Assembly: GCA_900550705.1 (NCBI GenBank)
Contig: URTG01000098.1
Span: forward strand, 1 to 6,587
Direction of reading: 5' to 3'
Source of the DNA: an uncultured Eubacteriales bacterium
GTDB lineage: Bacteria; Bacillota; Clostridia; Oscillospirales; Oscillospiraceae
DNA length: 6,587 bases
A program made the translations under genes and the position numbers. The notes beneath the pieces were generated by a model, which was not told the DNA's origin, ran no database searches, and saw only the letters and a list, made by a program, of their open reading frames with translations. Each line of letters begins with the position of its first letter. The first letter of the stretch is position 1. Positions 5,558-6,587 of the stretch are shown here, piece after piece.

Positions 5558-6274
5558 TCACACCTCCCCGTGCTTGTTCACGATCACCGTGTCCCGCTCC
5601 CCGGTGACCACGTCGATCATGCTGACGTAGAGAGACACCTTGTTCTCCCCGTTCAGCGCACCCCAGAGGGTCTCGGCCCAGGTCCGGGCGTCGGCCTGGG
5701 GGATGGTCACCCGGCGGGGCTCGCCCTGGAAGGAGGGCAGGGGATCGGCGTTCTCCTGATAGGTGTGGATAAAGTGGCCCACGCCGGGCAGGGCGGCGTC
5801 GTACTCAAAGAAGTACCGGCAGCAGCAGGCGGGGTCGCCCTCCTGGCTTTTCAGAATGGACAGGTTATAGGTGCCGTCGGGCTTCACCACGCCGGAAATG
5901 CGGGGGGTGTAGTTGGGGCCGTCCGGCTCGAAGGCCCGGGTGTTCAGGGCGTGCCGGTAGCAGTGGCCCTGGGCGATGTGCTCCATAATGGTGTCGGTCT
6001 GGTCGCCGTTGGTCACCACGGTCATGCCGTTGGGCAGAATACGGACGGGGTGGTAGATGATGAGCGAGGGGTCGGTCATTTTGCTCTCGTCAAAAGCCCG
6101 GGTGCGGATGCCGTCCTCTGTGGGCTCGAAGACCCGGTTGCGGCTGTTCGCGCTGCGGCCCATGATGAAGTAGGCCACGGCGATCTTCTTGTCGTCGGGG
6201 GTGCGGCCCAGAGCGATGCCCCGGCCGGGATAGGGGTGGGTGCGGAGAATATCTTCTAGCTGCATAATAGGCAT
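5558..6274 (-). CDS. IMP cyclohydrolase, PurO-like family
   Basis: A 238-residue cytoplasmic protein matching the PurO-type IMP cyclohydrolase family (PF07826 type), which closes FAICAR to IMP in the last step of purine synthesis. Family-like blocks: YPGRGIALGRTPDDKKIAVA (15-34), the polar substrate-site stretch GRSANSRNRVF (39-49), VVTNGDQTDTI (86-96), NYTPRISGVV (121-130), and an acidic/aromatic segment RYFFEYD (153-159). It is unrelated in fold to the cyclohydrolase domain of PurH and somewhat longer than I recall for archaeal PurO. Start ATG at 6274 has AAGGAG (6283-6288) 8 nt upstream, a better setting than the internal Met4. The TGA stop lies 2 nt before the formyltransferase ATG, and this gene's last codons contain that gene's ribosome site, so the last two pathway enzymes should be made together. 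PurO is the archaeal name; I leave the symbol empty because the bacterial members may form their own subgroup. Confidence 0.88.
   Translation of the reverse strand: MPIMQLEDILRTHPYPGRGIALGRTPDDKKIAVAYFIMGRSANSRNRVFEPTEDGIRTRAFDESKMTDPSLIIYHPVRILPNGMTVVTNGDQTDTIMEHIAQGHCYRHALNTRAFEPDGPNYTPRISGVVKPDGTYNLSILKSQEGDPACCCRYFFEYDAALPGVGHFIHTYQENADPLPSFQGEPRRVTIPQADARTWAETLWGALNGENKVSLYVSMIDVVTGERDTVIVNKHGEV
5563..5567 (-). promoter_or_regulatory. Ribosome-binding site that fixes the formyltransferase start
   Basis: GGAGG on the minus strand lies inside the last codons of the cyclohydrolase gene, 7 nt before ATG at 5555. It rules out the alternative GTG at 5561, which would be 1 nt away, and suggests translational coupling of the two genes. 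Confidence 0.8.
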
Positions 6275-6316
6275 GGGGGATGCTCCTTTTCTGTTGTTTT
6301 GGGGACGAGGGGGGTT

Positions 6317-6330
6317 CCGCCTCCGGGCGG
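6317..6330. repeat. Small inverted repeat next to the large palindrome
   Basis: CCGCC (6317-6321) pairs with GGCGG (6326-6330) around a 4-nt loop. It directly abuts, and shares one base with, the large palindrome at 6330-6357, so the two stems are alternatives or stack end to end. Confidence 0.5.
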
Positions 6331-6357
6331 GGTACTTTCCAGTGATGGAAAGTACCC
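6330..6357. repeat. Perfect 11-bp inverted repeat (hairpin)
   Basis: GGGTACTTTCC (6330-6340), 6-nt spacer AGTGAT, GGAAAGTACCC (6347-6357): all 11 base pairs match. No T-tract follows on either strand, so it is not an intrinsic terminator. It could be a protein-binding operator, a transcript stem or the core of a dispersed repeat. It lies 56 to 83 bp before the cyclohydrolase start codon. Confidence 0.8.
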
Positions 6358-6365
6358 AAAGATCA

Positions 6366-6383
6366 CCGGGCCTGCGGGCCCGG
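6366..6383. repeat. GC-only inverted repeat
   Basis: CCGGGCC (6366-6372) pairs perfectly with GGCCCGG (6377-6383) around TGCG. It is 8 bp beyond the 11-bp palindrome, making a row of three stems within about 70 bp. Confidence 0.65.
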
Positions 6384-6565
6384 ACCCGGGGGAGTCATTC
6401 GGGAGGGAAGCCTGGTAGAGGCTTGGCCGGCGCGGGTGGAGACTTGTGGCAGCTGTCTAAACCCCGCCCGCTGCCGCTCTGCGGTGGTCATTGTTGGCTT
6501 CCTGCTTCCCTTGTTTCGCTGCGCGCCTGGCTTGGAGACAATCGCGGGGTGCGGCTGTAAAATAG

Positions 6566-6583
6566 CCTTCCCCTGGGGGAAGG
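6566..6583. repeat. Inverted repeat at the window edge, probably a cut-off repeat element
   Basis: CCTTCCC (6566-6572) pairs with GGGAAGG (6577-6583) around a 4-nt loop. On the minus strand the stem is followed by CTATTTTA, a weak T-rich tail, so it might act as a poor terminator for a gene beyond the window. From memory, stems of this CCTTCCCCTGGGGGAAGG type are frequent dispersed repeats in Oscillospiraceae genomes; the element runs off the right end and cannot be completed here. Confidence 0.5.
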
Positions 6584-6587
6584 GGGC

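Larger units (their letters stand above)
6275..6587. other. Hairpin-rich non-coding region upstream of the cyclohydrolase gene
   Basis: Apart from the ribosome site next to 6274, this 313-bp stretch has no convincing gene. It contains at least four perfect inverted repeats, described separately, and a GC-rich middle part (about 6400-6550) with no structure I can name. I found no TTGACA/TATAAT pair oriented toward the purine genes, no purine riboswitch core and no PurR-type box. Either the purine genes here are transcribed from further upstream or the promoter is atypical. The look is that of tandem dispersed intergenic repeats. Confidence 0.5.

Noticed and set aside
5556..5561. GTG start for the formyltransferase, giving a 4-bp overlap with the cyclohydrolase gene
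   Set aside because: The GGAGG site would be only 1 nt from the GTG, too close for initiation; ATG at 5555 has a 7-nt spacing.
4386..5630. Plus-strand open frame (414 codons) opposite the formyltransferase gene
   Set aside because: A composition shadow of a clearly functional minus-strand gene.
6240..6560. Plus-strand 106-codon open frame across the upstream non-coding region
   Set aside because: It overlaps the start of the cyclohydrolase gene, runs through the perfect hairpins and shows no protein-like pattern.
6275..6587. Purine riboswitch or PurR box controlling the purine genes
   Set aside because: I could not find the conserved riboswitch core or a PurR-type palindrome on the minus strand; the visible stems have unrelated loop sequences.

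Overview
The window reads as chromosomal DNA from a GC-rich Clostridia bacterium, most likely of the Oscillospiraceae type (Flavonifractor, Lawsonibacter, Intestinimonas and relatives). The evidence is a GC-rich coding bias, strong Shine-Dalgarno sites, a Gram-positive style lipoprotein solute-binding protein, and a split form of PurH (separate IMP cyclohydrolase and AICAR formyltransferase). The family assignment is inference from remembered gene content and was not tested by a search. Every gene I can support lies on the minus strand.

In transcription order (high to low coordinate) the window starts with about 310 bp of non-coding, hairpin-rich sequence (6275-6587), possibly dispersed repeat elements. 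I see no clear promoter, purine riboswitch or PurR box there. Next comes the end of a purine operon: PurO-like IMP cyclohydrolase (5558-6274), a stand-alone AICAR formyltransferase (4383-5555), a small S23/Avd-like four-helix-bundle gene (3995-4348), purD (2660-3916) and a HAD-family phosphatase overlapping purD by 4 bp (1992-2663). A strong intrinsic terminator (1942-1971) ends the operon.

Between the terminator and the left edge is a separate transcription unit. A near-consensus extended -10 promoter (1820-1848) drives a long lipoprotein gene that runs off the window (1-1737). Its 579 visible residues join an ABC solute-binding domain to what looks like a 5'-nucleotidase C-terminal domain, with no metallophosphoesterase domain in the visible part.

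Functionally, PurD makes glycinamide ribonucleotide early in purine synthesis, while the formyltransferase and cyclohydrolase carry out the last two steps to IMP. The four-helix-bundle gene does not fit this pathway. It is clearly AT-richer (about 47% GC over 4021-4200) and is enclosed by inverted arrays of 7-bp repeats based on TAGGAGT. The outermost repeat overlaps the stop codon of the formyltransferase gene, and the innermost ones supply the four-helix gene's own ribosome-binding site and lead into its start codon. I read this 443-bp unit (3942-4384) as a compact single-gene mobile cassette inserted into a purine operon, and it is the best candidate here for a little-described system.
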